38,660 nucleotides of DNA, taken from positions 1 to 38,660 of the forward strand of contig JAEXFI010000033.1 of NCBI GenBank assembly GCA_023400235.1. Direction: 5' to 3'. The position numbers were made by a program, and so were the translations under genes. This document shows positions 24,831-32,443 of the stretch, piece after piece. The first letter of the stretch is position 1, and each line of letters starts with the position of its first letter. Below the pieces are notes generated by a model. That model did no database searches. It was given only the letters and a program-made list of their open reading frames with translations, and had not been told where the DNA came from. This DNA is from Bacillota bacterium. GTDB lineage: Bacteria > Bacillota > Clostridia > Acetivibrionales > DSM-1351.

Positions 24831-25679
24831 ATGGCGAAAAACGCAGTATTGGCTCAAAGCTACAATGAAGCAATAGAAAGCGGCTTTAACAAATATCTTG
24901 AACAACATGCCACAAGTGAAAACAGCGAAATAAAGGTTGATGAAGAAAAACTGATTGCGCAAATAGAGCACATGTGGCTGAATACTCCGTTGGCACAGCT
25001 CCAGCTGCAAACGCCCGCGGACTATATAAATTCGATTACTACCCTGGACCAGCTGCTGGATTTATTTATGGAGGTGGCAGCGGCCTCAGATGTAGGCGTA
25101 CCGGACATTCTGATAGAAAAGCTCAAGCAATACGGGAGGCTGGCAGCAGACCGGCTTTTTGATTTCGTTAAGGACTGGATGGAAAGCAGCAGGGAGCAGG
25201 AAACTGTATGGGCTGTCTCACAGTCTGTCTATGCCATAGGCTGTCTAAAATATCCTGAGTATGGAACCAAGCTTGTTGGGCTCCTGCTGGAATGCTTTAA
25301 AGACGATATGGTGGCAGAGGCAATCTGTGCAGCTATTGTAGAATATCAGGGGGACATTTTGGAGGAGCTGATAAAGACCTTCCATGCAACCCGGCAGGCA
25401 GAGGTGCAGGAGCACATACTGGTCTGTGTGGCTGAGATTTCAAAGGACAGGCAGTCAGACGAAATATTCGGTTTCCTGAAGCATGCTTTCAGAGTTATAT
25501 CAAATCTCAAACTGGCTGCGGAGGTTTTGGGCGACTATGGTGACGGCAGAGCAATTCCTCTTTTAAGAGGGTATGTCCTAAAGAATATAAAGGCTATGGA
25601 CAGGGAAACCCTGAACCATATGCGGGCTGTAATTAAAAAACTGGGTGGAGAGATTGATGATTTGATTATAAGCAATTAA
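24831..25679 (+). CDS. HEAT-repeat-like cytoplasmic protein
   Basis: A 282-residue soluble protein. The ATG at 24831 is chosen because the open frame extending upstream overlaps the membrane-protein gene, while AAGAAGG lies within reach of this ATG. Residues about 95-270 consist of paired amphipathic helices of 30-35 residues that look like HEAT repeats (for example WAVSQSVYAIGCLKYPEYG and AAEVLGDYGDGRAIPLLRG). Such proteins are scaffolds; no catalytic motif is visible. The tight link to the preceding membrane protein suggests the two act together. Function unknown. Confidence 0.8.
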   Translation: MAKNAVLAQSYNEAIESGFNKYLEQHATSENSEIKVDEEKLIAQIEHMWLNTPLAQLQLQTPADYINSITTLDQLLDLFMEVAAASDVGVPDILIEKLKQYGRLAADRLFDFVKDWMESSREQETVWAVSQSVYAIGCLKYPEYGTKLVGLLLECFKDDMVAEAICAAIVEYQGDILEELIKTFHATRQAEVQEHILVCVAEISKDRQSDEIFGFLKHAFRVISNLKLAAEVLGDYGDGRAIPLLRGYVLKNIKAMDRETLNHMRAVIKKLGGEIDDLIISN

Positions 25680-25922
25680 TATTGCTGCCGGATACATGAA
25701 ACGGCTTGAAAAGGGTTTGCCAAAGCCTGCTGACAGATTAACCGCCAATGGTGCATAGTGTGTATGTACTTATGAATTCCAGTCAATGGAGGTTTAATTT
25801 ATGTTAAGCAGAGTTTTGCCGCAGGCCTTTTTATTTTCATGCAAATCCTTTTTCTATGCATATCGGGGATAGTTATGAATATCCATAGTAGTAAGATACT
25901 TAAATAGACAAGGATGGTTGGC

Positions 25923-26714
25923 ATGATAGTAGTAATAAGTAAAAAAAATATATTATTTGTATGCCTGTTGCTCTTATTCTCGCTTACGGTTTTCAGTATC
26001 GGTTTTGCTGTGGATTATTCAAGGCCGGTAACGGGAGAAAACCAGCAAAATGTGCCCGGGGAACAGGGCGGAGCTCCGTCGGAGCAGGTGCCTGCTCAGA
26101 AGACTGTGATCCTGGATGCGGGCCACGGCGGCGAGGACCCTGGAGCAGTCAGTGATTACAGCGGGCTTCGGGAAAAGGATGTAAACCTGAATATAGTGAT
26201 GGTTTTAAAGAACCTTATGGAGAAGGAAAATTACAAGGTAATCCTAACCAGGGAAACCGATCAGCTTGTGTATACCGATGCGGCAAAAAGCATACTGCAA
26301 AAGAGGAAGGAGGACTTGACCAGGAGAAAGAAGATAATGGATGAGTCTGGAGCAGATATTGCACTAAGCGTACATTTGAATAAATTTCCACAGACAAAAT
26401 ATCATGGAGCACAGACCTTCTTCCCGCCAAATTCGCCTGACAGTCAGAATTTAGCTAACGAGGTGCAGAATTCCATAAAGCTCAATGTGGATAATGCAAA
26501 CGACAGGGCTGCCCTTGTTAAAAAAGAGCAGATTATGATATTGAAGAATTTGAAAACTCCAACCATTGTGGTGGAGTGCGGATTTTTATCAAATTCCGAG
26601 GAAGAAAAGCTGCTGGGTAACGAAGATTATCAGAACAAGCTGGCTGCAGCCATTAAAAAGGGTGTGGACAATTATTACAAGGCAAAGGAAAAGGCTCAAA
26701 TAAAAGGAAAGTAG
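25923..26714 (+). CDS. cwlD: N-acetylmuramoyl-L-alanine amidase, CwlD-like
   Basis: A 263-residue Amidase_3 protein. The ATG at 25923 is preferred over that at 25914 because AAGGA at 25909-25913 would abut the earlier codon. An N-terminal membrane anchor or signal (residues about 7-27) is followed by a Pro/Gln/Gly-rich linker and the zinc amidase domain: ILDAGHGGEDPGA (His ligand), LREKDVNL (Glu ligand), SVHLNKF (His ligand) and VVECGFLSN (catalytic Glu). In spore formers CwlD removes peptide side chains during synthesis of cortex muramic lactam. The size and single anchored domain fit CwlD better than large autolysins. A hairpin terminator follows. Confidence 0.85.
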   Translation: MIVVISKKNILFVCLLLLFSLTVFSIGFAVDYSRPVTGENQQNVPGEQGGAPSEQVPAQKTVILDAGHGGEDPGAVSDYSGLREKDVNLNIVMVLKNLMEKENYKVILTRETDQLVYTDAAKSILQKRKEDLTRRKKIMDESGADIALSVHLNKFPQTKYHGAQTFFPPNSPDSQNLANEVQNSIKLNVDNANDRAALVKKEQIMILKNLKTPTIVVECGFLSNSEEEKLLGNEDYQNKLAAAIKKGVDNYYKAKEKAQIKGK

Positions 26715-26736
26715 CATCAATAGCATTGGAGTCGGG

Positions 26737-26770
26737 CGGGAGGCTGAGAATTTATATCAGCTTCCCGTTT
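26737..26770 (+). terminator. Hairpin terminator after cwlD
   Basis: CGGGAGGCTGA (26737-26747) pairs with TCAGCTTCCCG (26757-26767), with one G-T pair and a 9-nt loop. Only TTT follows directly, so the T-tract is weak although the stem is strong. Confidence 0.65.
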
Positions 26771-26895
26771 GCAATTCTGGTATAATATGTATATTGTCTG
26801 CCCGGACTGAATTGTGAAACACATATATGTGTAAACTAAAAATGGGAAAATTACAGCTGAACATAAAAAAACGGTAGCTACCTTAATGGGAATTT

Positions 26896-26904
26896 TGCTA
26901 TAAT
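26896..26904 (+). promoter_or_regulatory. Extended -10 promoter before the ABC-F gene
   Basis: TGCTATAAT at 26896-26904 is an extended -10 element lying 72 nt before the ABC-F start codon. A second TGGTATAAT at 26778-26786 lies just after the preceding terminator and could give a longer leader. Neither has a clear -35. Confidence 0.5.
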
Positions 26905-26926
26905 TATTCTGCGATTGGATTTATCC

Positions 26927-26950
26927 AGGGACTTGTAATTGTCCCTTTAA
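26927..26950 (+). promoter_or_regulatory. Leader hairpin upstream of the ABC-F gene
   Basis: AGGGAC (26927-26932) pairs with GTCCCT (26941-26946) around an 8-nt loop, followed by TTAAAAAAA. It lies between the promoter and the GTG start. The downstream tract is A-rich rather than T-rich, so an attenuation role is uncertain. Confidence 0.35.
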
Positions 26951-26975
26951 AAAAATATTTTATGGAGAAACAACG

Positions 26976-28889
26976 GTGATAGTACTTAATTGTAATAATA
27001 TTGGCTTTTCATATGGCACCGAAACAATAATAAGGAACATATCCTTCAATCTGCAGGAAAATGACAAGGCGGGACTGGTAGGTGTCAATGGGGCAGGCAA
27101 GTCAACCCTGTTTAAAATCATAATGGGTGAACTGCACCAGGAGGACGGAGAGCTGTTTATATCAAAGGAGCTGGTTTTAGGTTATCTGAAGCAAAATGCT
27201 ACTTTGAACTCTGAAAATACCCTTTGGGAGGAGCTACTGGAGGTTTTCAGCGGCCTGGTAGCCATGGAGAATGATATTAAAAGGCTGGAGAAGGAAATAA
27301 GTGCAGCTGTAAACCAGGAGAAGCTGGATTCACTTATGAAGGAATACGGCCGGCTTACAGACAGGTTTTCATATATGGGCGGTTTTGAATATAACAGCCG
27401 GATCAGAGGTGTCTTAAGGGGGCTGGGTTTCCTTGACAGCGAATTTGAAAGCAGGATAAGTATACTAAGCGGCGGGCAGAAAACCAGACTTGCCCTGGCG
27501 AAGGTACTTCTTGAGGAACCGGATATTCTGCTGCTGGATGAGCCTACCAACCATCTGGATATTGCTGCGGTTGAATGGCTTGAGGAATACCTCAAAAGCT
27601 ACAAGAAGTGCCTGCTCATAATATCCCATGACAGGTATTTTCTGGATTCGGTAACGAACAGGACAATTGAGATTGAAAATAAGACCAGCACCTTTTATAA
27701 CACAAATTATTCCGGGTATGTGACACAAAAGGCTGTCAACCGGGAGGTTCAGGAGAAGCATTACCAGCTTCAGCAGAAGGAGATTGCCAGACAGGAGGCA
27801 ATAATCGAGCAGCAGAGAAGGTTTAACAGGGAGAAGAACATTATAGCTGCAGAAAGCCGCCAGAAGGTGCTTGACAGAATGGTAAAGCTGGACAAGCCTG
27901 AAACAGCACCCGGTAAAATAAGAATGAAGTTTAACCAGGCTGTAACCAGCGGAAATGAAGTTCTGGAGCTGGACTCAGTAACAAAGGCCTATGGTGCCAG
28001 GAAGCTTTTTGAAGATGTGAGTTTTAAGATTAGAAAGGCGGAAAGGGTATTTTTGCTGGGGCCTAACGGCTGCGGAAAATCAACTCTGCTGAAGATTCTC
28101 TCAGGGAGGCTGGAGGCCTCCTCAGGCAGATTCAATTTTGGGGCCAAGGTGAAAATGGGCTATTATGACCAGGAAATGGCAGACCTGAATGAGGAAAATA
28201 CAATCCTGGACGAAGTCTGGAGCGTGGACCAGAGGCTGATTCAGTCCGAGGTCAGAAGTGCGCTGGCAGCTTTTCTGTTTACAGGTGAGGATGTGTTTAA
28301 AAGGATTTCTGTTCTCAGCGGAGGGGAAAAAAGCAGGGTATCCATGCTAAAACTCATTTTTTCAGAAGCCAACTTTATTATTCTGGATGAACCTACAAAC
28401 CACTTGGATATAAATTCAAGGGAGATTCTTGAGGCGGCTTTGCAGGACTATGACGGCACATTGCTTATAGTCTCCCATGACAGGTACTTTATTGACAAGC
28501 TGGCAACCAGGATAATAGATTTGGGAACTAAGCCCCCTATGGACTGTATGGGGAATTATACGTATTTTGCTTCTCACTTTAAAAAAAATGCGGCGACTCA
28601 GAGCAATTCGGGAGAGGAAAGTACCATAACTGAGGCCAAGCAAAGTCATATTGCCACCAAGGAGGAGAGAAGCAGAATAAGAAGGCTGGAGAAACAGCTT
28701 GCGGATGCTGAACGTGAGATTGCCCAAATAGAGAAGCAGTTGGAGAATATTGAAGGTGAAATGCTTGAAGCTGCCACCGACCATCTGAGGCTTATTGAAT
28801 TAAGTGAGGAAAGGCTCCGGAAGGAAAGCAGGCTGGAGGAAGTTTATGCAGTGTGGACGGAGGTAAGTGAGCAGTTGGAAAAGCAATAA
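26976..28889 (+). CDS. ABC-F family ATPase (YdiF/Uup-like)
   Basis: A 637-residue protein with two complete ATPase domains and no membrane segment. The first domain has GVNGAGKST, LSGGQKTRLALAK and ILLLDEPTNHLD. The second has GPNGCGKST, LSGGEKSRVSMLK and IILDEPTNHLD. About 85 residues between the domains (near 240-325) form the charged P-site tRNA interaction linker. Residues about 555-637 form a charged coiled coil of the YdiF/Uup kind. ABC-F proteins act on the ribosome in translation; some confer antibiotic resistance. Length and the C-terminal coiled coil favour a housekeeping YdiF/Uup-like role over a short-armed resistance factor. A GTG start is used with GGAG 8 nt upstream. Confidence 0.93.
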   Translation: MIVLNCNNIGFSYGTETIIRNISFNLQENDKAGLVGVNGAGKSTLFKIIMGELHQEDGELFISKELVLGYLKQNATLNSENTLWEELLEVFSGLVAMENDIKRLEKEISAAVNQEKLDSLMKEYGRLTDRFSYMGGFEYNSRIRGVLRGLGFLDSEFESRISILSGGQKTRLALAKVLLEEPDILLLDEPTNHLDIAAVEWLEEYLKSYKKCLLIISHDRYFLDSVTNRTIEIENKTSTFYNTNYSGYVTQKAVNREVQEKHYQLQQKEIARQEAIIEQQRRFNREKNIIAAESRQKVLDRMVKLDKPETAPGKIRMKFNQAVTSGNEVLELDSVTKAYGARKLFEDVSFKIRKAERVFLLGPNGCGKSTLLKILSGRLEASSGRFNFGAKVKMGYYDQEMADLNEENTILDEVWSVDQRLIQSEVRSALAAFLFTGEDVFKRISVLSGGEKSRVSMLKLIFSEANFIILDEPTNHLDINSREILEAALQDYDGTLLIVSHDRYFIDKLATRIIDLGTKPPMDCMGNYTYFASHFKKNAATQSNSGEESTITEAKQSHIATKEERSRIRRLEKQLADAEREIAQIEKQLENIEGEMLEAATDHLRLIELSEERLRKESRLEEVYAVWTEVSEQLEKQ

Positions 28890-28936
28890 GCACAGGCAAA
28901 AAGCCAAGGACTGGCTAAATGGCATAAAAAGTTGAA

Positions 28937-28967
28937 AGCAGGGTGCTCGGATGAGCACCCTGCTTTA
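28937..28967. terminator. Strong bidirectional terminator between convergent genes
   Basis: AGCAGGGTGCTC (28937-28948) pairs perfectly over 12 bp with GAGCACCCTGCT (28953-28964) around a 4-nt loop. TT and an AT-rich tract follow on the + strand. On the minus strand the stem is followed by TTCAACTTTTT. It can serve both the ABC-F gene and the convergent glycosyltransferase-CsaB gene. Confidence 0.9.
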
Positions 28968-28984
28968 TATTATTTATTTACCTT

Positions 28985-31243
28985 TTACGAAATCAATTCT
29001 ATAGCAAGACGGGAATTTTCATCTGCCTTACCTACAAGTATTTCAACAGATTTCTCAAGCTCCCTTTTAACCTCTTCCCGGTTGAGGAGCAGTTGATCAA
29101 TCTTGCTTCTCAGAGTCTCAAAGGTTATATCCTTTACATGTCCAGCAGACGGCTGACCGATATACTCAAGGAAGCCTTCCACCTTCGGCTGGTAGCTTAT
29201 TCCTATGATAGGCACATTCATGTATGCGGCAAAAATCAAAGCATGAAGACGCATGCCAATCATTATATCCATTTTCTTAATTATTCCGAAGGTCTCCGAT
29301 ACAGAATGATTGTTGGTCACAACATAACCATTGGTCTTCATTTTTAAGATGATATTTTGTATTGTGAATATGTCCGCCTGGTATTCCATTGGCACAAAAA
29401 CAGGCAAGAGGCTATAATTGTTGTATATATAGTCTGCCGCTTCTGCTATAACCTTTTCATACCTTGCCTGCTGATGCTTGTCACTGCCCGGACATTTTCT
29501 GACGGAAAATCCGGCATAACCTGTGTTTAAGGGTATTCCCTCATTGGCAAAAATATCCTCGGCAGTTTTTCCGTTTTCCACGTGAACCGCCAGCGCAGCG
29601 TCAGCTGTGAGAACTATCTTAGGCTTGGTTATTCCCATTTTCTCCAGCTCATTATAGGATATTTTCTCTCTGACGGTGATTACATCTGCCATGTTTAGTA
29701 TTTTTCTTGAATATTCCGTATTTCTGCTCTTATTTATGGGACCTATGCCGTTGGCATAAAACATTACCTTAAGCCCCAGCTTTTTTGCCAGCCATGCGGC
29801 ACCCAGATAGAACAGCAGGGAGCGTGAACTGGTACTGTCCTGAATTATATTTCCCCCGCCATAAATAAAAAGCTTTGCTCTCTTCATTGAAGAATATACA
29901 GCAAACATATTTTTTCTGTTAATAGCATGTACGTTATAGTTTAGTGAGGTTTCCACAGGCTTTTTGGATAACACCAATATGGATATATCAGGCTTTTTGT
30001 ATTTGAGATTGTCAACTATGGACCTTAGCATGGCATCATCTCCGATATTTCTGAAGCCATAATAGCCTGAAATTATTACATCGTATTTATTATTTCCGGC
30101 GGCCTTGCCAGAAAACACTTTCCTGGAGGAGATATCCCGGAGGATGTCTTCATATATGCTGACCTGTGTGGTACGCATGGCATCCAGTGAAAAGTCCCTG
30201 TTTGCCTTTTCATAAAGCCTTTGTCCGAATTCCGTGCGGCTTCTGCTGTCTTGAGAAAGCTCCAGAATCTGATTTGAAAGTGTCATGTAATCCTTGGGCT
30301 CAAAGAGAAAGCCGTTAACAGTGGATTCTATAAGGTCAGGTATTCCTCCAACCCTGCTGCAAATGGTGGCTTTTGAATACCGTGCACCTTCGAGCAGGTA
30401 ATAGGGAAAGCCCTCGCTGATGGAGGTCATCACATTTATATCCAGGACACTTATCAATTCATATGGGTCGTTCAGCCAGCCCAGGAAAAAAACATTATTA
30501 GTAAGGCCTAGTTCAACAGAACGGGCCTTTAATTCCTTACTTTGCTCACCTTCGCCTCCAATGAGAAATTTTACTTTGGAGTTTATTTTTACAACGTGCC
30601 TGGCAGCCTCCAAAAGTGTTCCTATATCCTTAACAGGATCAAGGCGGGCAGCTGTTCCTACCAGAATATCATCCGCCTCAAGAGGAATGTTGTATTTACT
30701 TGCGAAAGCCTCCCTGGAAAAGTACTTTTCCGGTTTGCACATATTCATTCCATTGAGAATGGTAAAAATCCTGGTATTGTTGAAACCCCTTTCCACCAGC
30801 ATTTTCCTGAAGGCACTTGTAACAACGGTGTAATAGTCAAGTTTTCTCAGCACATGGGAGTTTATAACGCCTATTGTAAGCCGTTTGAACGTGCTCTGCA
30901 GATAATCCAGCTTGTAGTCGCTGTGAATGGTGGTAACCACTGGGGTTTTACAGGCTTTTTTTATTGCATAGGCAAATATATTGGCTTTGGAGCCGTGAGA
31001 GTGGATTATATCAAATTTATTGTTTTTAACAAGTTTTATAGTCTTTTTTATATCGGTGTAAATGTTAATGGACTTAATAACTTCTACCTTTATCCCAATT
31101 GCACGGGCTTCATCTGCAAAGGCTCCGGGTCTCAGGCATAGCAGCGTAACATCAATGGCTGAACCAAGCTCCTTCACAAGGTTGATTACATGCACCTTTG
31201 CGCCGCCAACATCTCCTCCGCCGATAATGTGCAAAACTTTCAT
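28985..31243 (-). CDS. csaB: Fusion of family-4 glycosyltransferase and polysaccharide pyruvyl transferase CsaB
   Basis: A 752-residue protein made of two enzymes. Residues about 1-370 are a GT-B glycosyltransferase of family 4: GGGDVGGAKVHVINL, a NGMN segment, ARLDPVKDIGTLLEA, and EGFPYYLLE (the EX7E donor-binding motif) followed by GGIPDLIE. After a short linker (about 370-385), residues about 387-745 match CsaB: SGYYGFRNIGDDAMLRSIV, YGGGNIIQDSTS and IGMRLHALIFAAYMNVP. CsaB adds ketal-linked pyruvate to the secondary cell-wall polysaccharide that holds SLH-domain proteins. The fused transferase may add the sugar that becomes pyruvylated (inference). The ATG follows GGGGG. The symbol applies to the C-terminal half only. 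Confidence 0.9.
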   Translation of the reverse strand: MKVLHIIGGGDVGGAKVHVINLVKELGSAIDVTLLCLRPGAFADEARAIGIKVEVIKSINIYTDIKKTIKLVKNNKFDIIHSHGSKANIFAYAIKKACKTPVVTTIHSDYKLDYLQSTFKRLTIGVINSHVLRKLDYYTVVTSAFRKMLVERGFNNTRIFTILNGMNMCKPEKYFSREAFASKYNIPLEADDILVGTAARLDPVKDIGTLLEAARHVVKINSKVKFLIGGEGEQSKELKARSVELGLTNNVFFLGWLNDPYELISVLDINVMTSISEGFPYYLLEGARYSKATICSRVGGIPDLIESTVNGFLFEPKDYMTLSNQILELSQDSRSRTEFGQRLYEKANRDFSLDAMRTTQVSIYEDILRDISSRKVFSGKAAGNNKYDVIISGYYGFRNIGDDAMLRSIVDNLKYKKPDISILVLSKKPVETSLNYNVHAINRKNMFAVYSSMKRAKLFIYGGGNIIQDSTSSRSLLFYLGAAWLAKKLGLKVMFYANGIGPINKSRNTEYSRKILNMADVITVREKISYNELEKMGITKPKIVLTADAALAVHVENGKTAEDIFANEGIPLNTGYAGFSVRKCPGSDKHQQARYEKVIAEAADYIYNNYSLLPVFVPMEYQADIFTIQNIILKMKTNGYVVTNNHSVSETFGIIKKMDIMIGMRLHALIFAAYMNVPIIGISYQPKVEGFLEYIGQPSAGHVKDITFETLRSKIDQLLLNREEVKRELEKSVEILVGKADENSRLAIELIS

Positions 31244-31455
31244 TTTTTATCCCCCTGTCCGTTCGGCGGACATAAACTCAAAGGGTTAAAAGTGGTTTTC
31301 TTTCAACCTTATCCTCCGAATCGGTTTTCTTTTGTGAACTACATGACTATTTTATCATGCATTTACATTTTTGACACTATTCAATTTCTTCAGTCAACGA
31401 ACCGGGCTCGGCCGATAATTGTTTCTGCTATAAGTTGTCACTAATTCTCAGCTAT

Positions 31456-31530
31456 GATATAGTATAGACAGTGTATATGATATAGTATAGACAGTGCATA
31501 TGATATAGTATGGACAGTGCATATGATATA
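31456..31530. repeat. Three 23-bp tandem repeats upstream of rex
   Basis: Units start at 31456, 31479 and 31502 and begin GATATAGTATAGACAGTG; a six-base remnant (GATATA) follows at 31525. The copies differ at only one or two positions. Each contains TATAGTATA, which resembles a -10 element, so the array could multiply weak promoters or protein sites; this is inference. Confidence 0.88.
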
Positions 31531-31627
31531 CGTATGTTCAAGTACGTCATAAGCCGTCGAATTCCAGTGGACGACAATTGGCGATGTTATATATTTACAA
31601 TTTTAGCAGGTAATAAATGAGGAATTA

Positions 31628-31645
31628 TTGACAATAAAATAACAA
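31628..31645. promoter_or_regulatory. Probable Rex operator overlapping the rex -35 and spacer
   Basis: The 18 bases TTGACAATAAAATAACAA match the Rex consensus TTGTTAAnnnnTTAACAA at 11 of 14 defined positions. The site covers the -35 element and most of the spacer, so bound Rex would block the promoter. That fits autorepression released at high NADH (known for Rex, inferred here). Confidence 0.6.
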
Positions 31646-31657
31646 AGGTGATATAAT
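31628..31657 (+). promoter_or_regulatory. Promoter of rex
   Basis: TTGACA at 31628-31633 and TATAAT at 31652-31657 both match the consensus fully and are 18 nt apart. Transcription would begin near 31664, leaving a leader of about 30 nt. Confidence 0.82.
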
Positions 31658-31692
31658 ACCAACACAAACAGGATAATGAGGTGAAAATTCCA

Positions 31693-32331
31693 ATGGCTTC
31701 AAAAAAAATTTCTATGGCTGTAATAAAGCGACTTCCAAGGTATCACAGATATCTGAATTATTTATTAGAGCTTGGAATAAAAAGAGTATCCTCTAAAGAA
31801 CTGAGTACCCGGATGGGAATTACTGCTTCTCAAATCAGACAGGACTTAAATTGTTTCGGAGGCTTTGGTCAGCAGGGCTATGGATACAATGTAGAGTCCT
31901 TATATAGTGAGATTGGAAATATTCTAGGTATAAACAAAACCTTCAATTGTATTATAATAGGTGCGGGAAACATGGGTCAGGCACTTGCCAACTATGGAAA
32001 CTTTGAAAGAAGAGGTTTCAGTATTATTGGAGTGTTTGATGTCAATACCAGTCTGGTGGGCAGGAAGATAAAAGACCTTGAAATCAGGGACCTTAATGAT
32101 ATTGATGATTTTGTACAGGAGCATAAGGTTGACATTGCGATGCTGTGCGTACCCTACAGGGAAACTGCCGCATTGGCCGACAGGGTGGCAAAGCTTGGAG
32201 TGAAGGGACTATGGAACTTTTCTCCAATGGATTTGAAAATACCTTATGACGTTATTGTCGAAAATGTTCACCTGAGTGACAGCCTTATGGTGCTGGGATA
32301 CAAGCTGAACGACAAGTTCTCCAGGGATTAA
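31693..32331 (+). CDS. rex: Redox-sensing transcriptional repressor Rex
   Basis: A 212-residue protein. Residues about 1-75 are the winged-helix DNA-binding domain (SKELSTRMGITASQIRQDL, then GGFGQQGYGYNV). Residues about 80-205 are the NAD(H)-binding Rossmann domain (IIIGAGNMGQALANY), and a C-terminal swapped helix follows. Rex represses fermentation and redox genes when NADH/NAD is low and leaves DNA when NADH rises. The ATG at 31693 is chosen over the GTG at 31681 because GAGGTG lies at the right distance and the shorter protein matches the usual length of about 210. It is a single-gene unit facing the convergent tyrA. Confidence 0.96.
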   Translation: MASKKISMAVIKRLPRYHRYLNYLLELGIKRVSSKELSTRMGITASQIRQDLNCFGGFGQQGYGYNVESLYSEIGNILGINKTFNCIIIGAGNMGQALANYGNFERRGFSIIGVFDVNTSLVGRKIKDLEIRDLNDIDDFVQEHKVDIAMLCVPYRETAALADRVAKLGVKGLWNFSPMDLKIPYDVIVENVHLSDSLMVLGYKLNDKFSRD

Positions 32332-32364
32332 AGCAATATTGGGAGCTGTGGTGCTGAGATATCA

Positions 32365-32436
32365 GTGCCAGGCTCCTTTTCACTGCCGCACGCCGCACTG
32401 AAAACATATTGCGGACTTTACTGAAAAGGAGCGGCA
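32365..32436. repeat. Long inverted repeat between rex and tyrA
   Basis: GCTCCTTTTCA (32372-32382) and TGAAAAGGAGC (32422-32432) are perfect 11-bp complements. The stem extends outward through GTGCC/GGCAC after a 2-nt bulge, and an inner CCGCA/TGCGG pair is possible. It lies between convergent genes and could terminate or protect both transcripts, but no T-run follows it directly. Confidence 0.55.
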
Positions 32437-32443
32437 CAGACCA

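Larger units (their letters stand above)
31244..31680. other. Divergent intergenic region between GT4-CsaB and rex
   Basis: This 437-nt stretch holds no gene. On the minus strand it carries the ribosome binding site of the CsaB fusion, with a small hairpin (GTCCG/CGGAC, 31257-31271) just upstream of that site. On the + side it carries three 23-bp tandem repeats, the rex promoter and a probable Rex operator, each listed separately. A possible minus-strand -10 (TAAAAT) lies near 31350. Confidence 0.6.

Noticed and set aside
25680..25922. c-di-GMP-I riboswitch or other aptamer before cwlD
   Set aside because: Fragments such as CAAAGCC and TTAACCG recall the c-di-GMP-I core, but they are too close together and the paired elements are missing. 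Only a long-range GCCTGC/GCAGGC pairing and a T-rich tract are seen.
31456..31530. CRISPR array
   Set aside because: The repeats are head-to-tail with no spacers between them and no cas genes are present; the same holds for the array at 19918.
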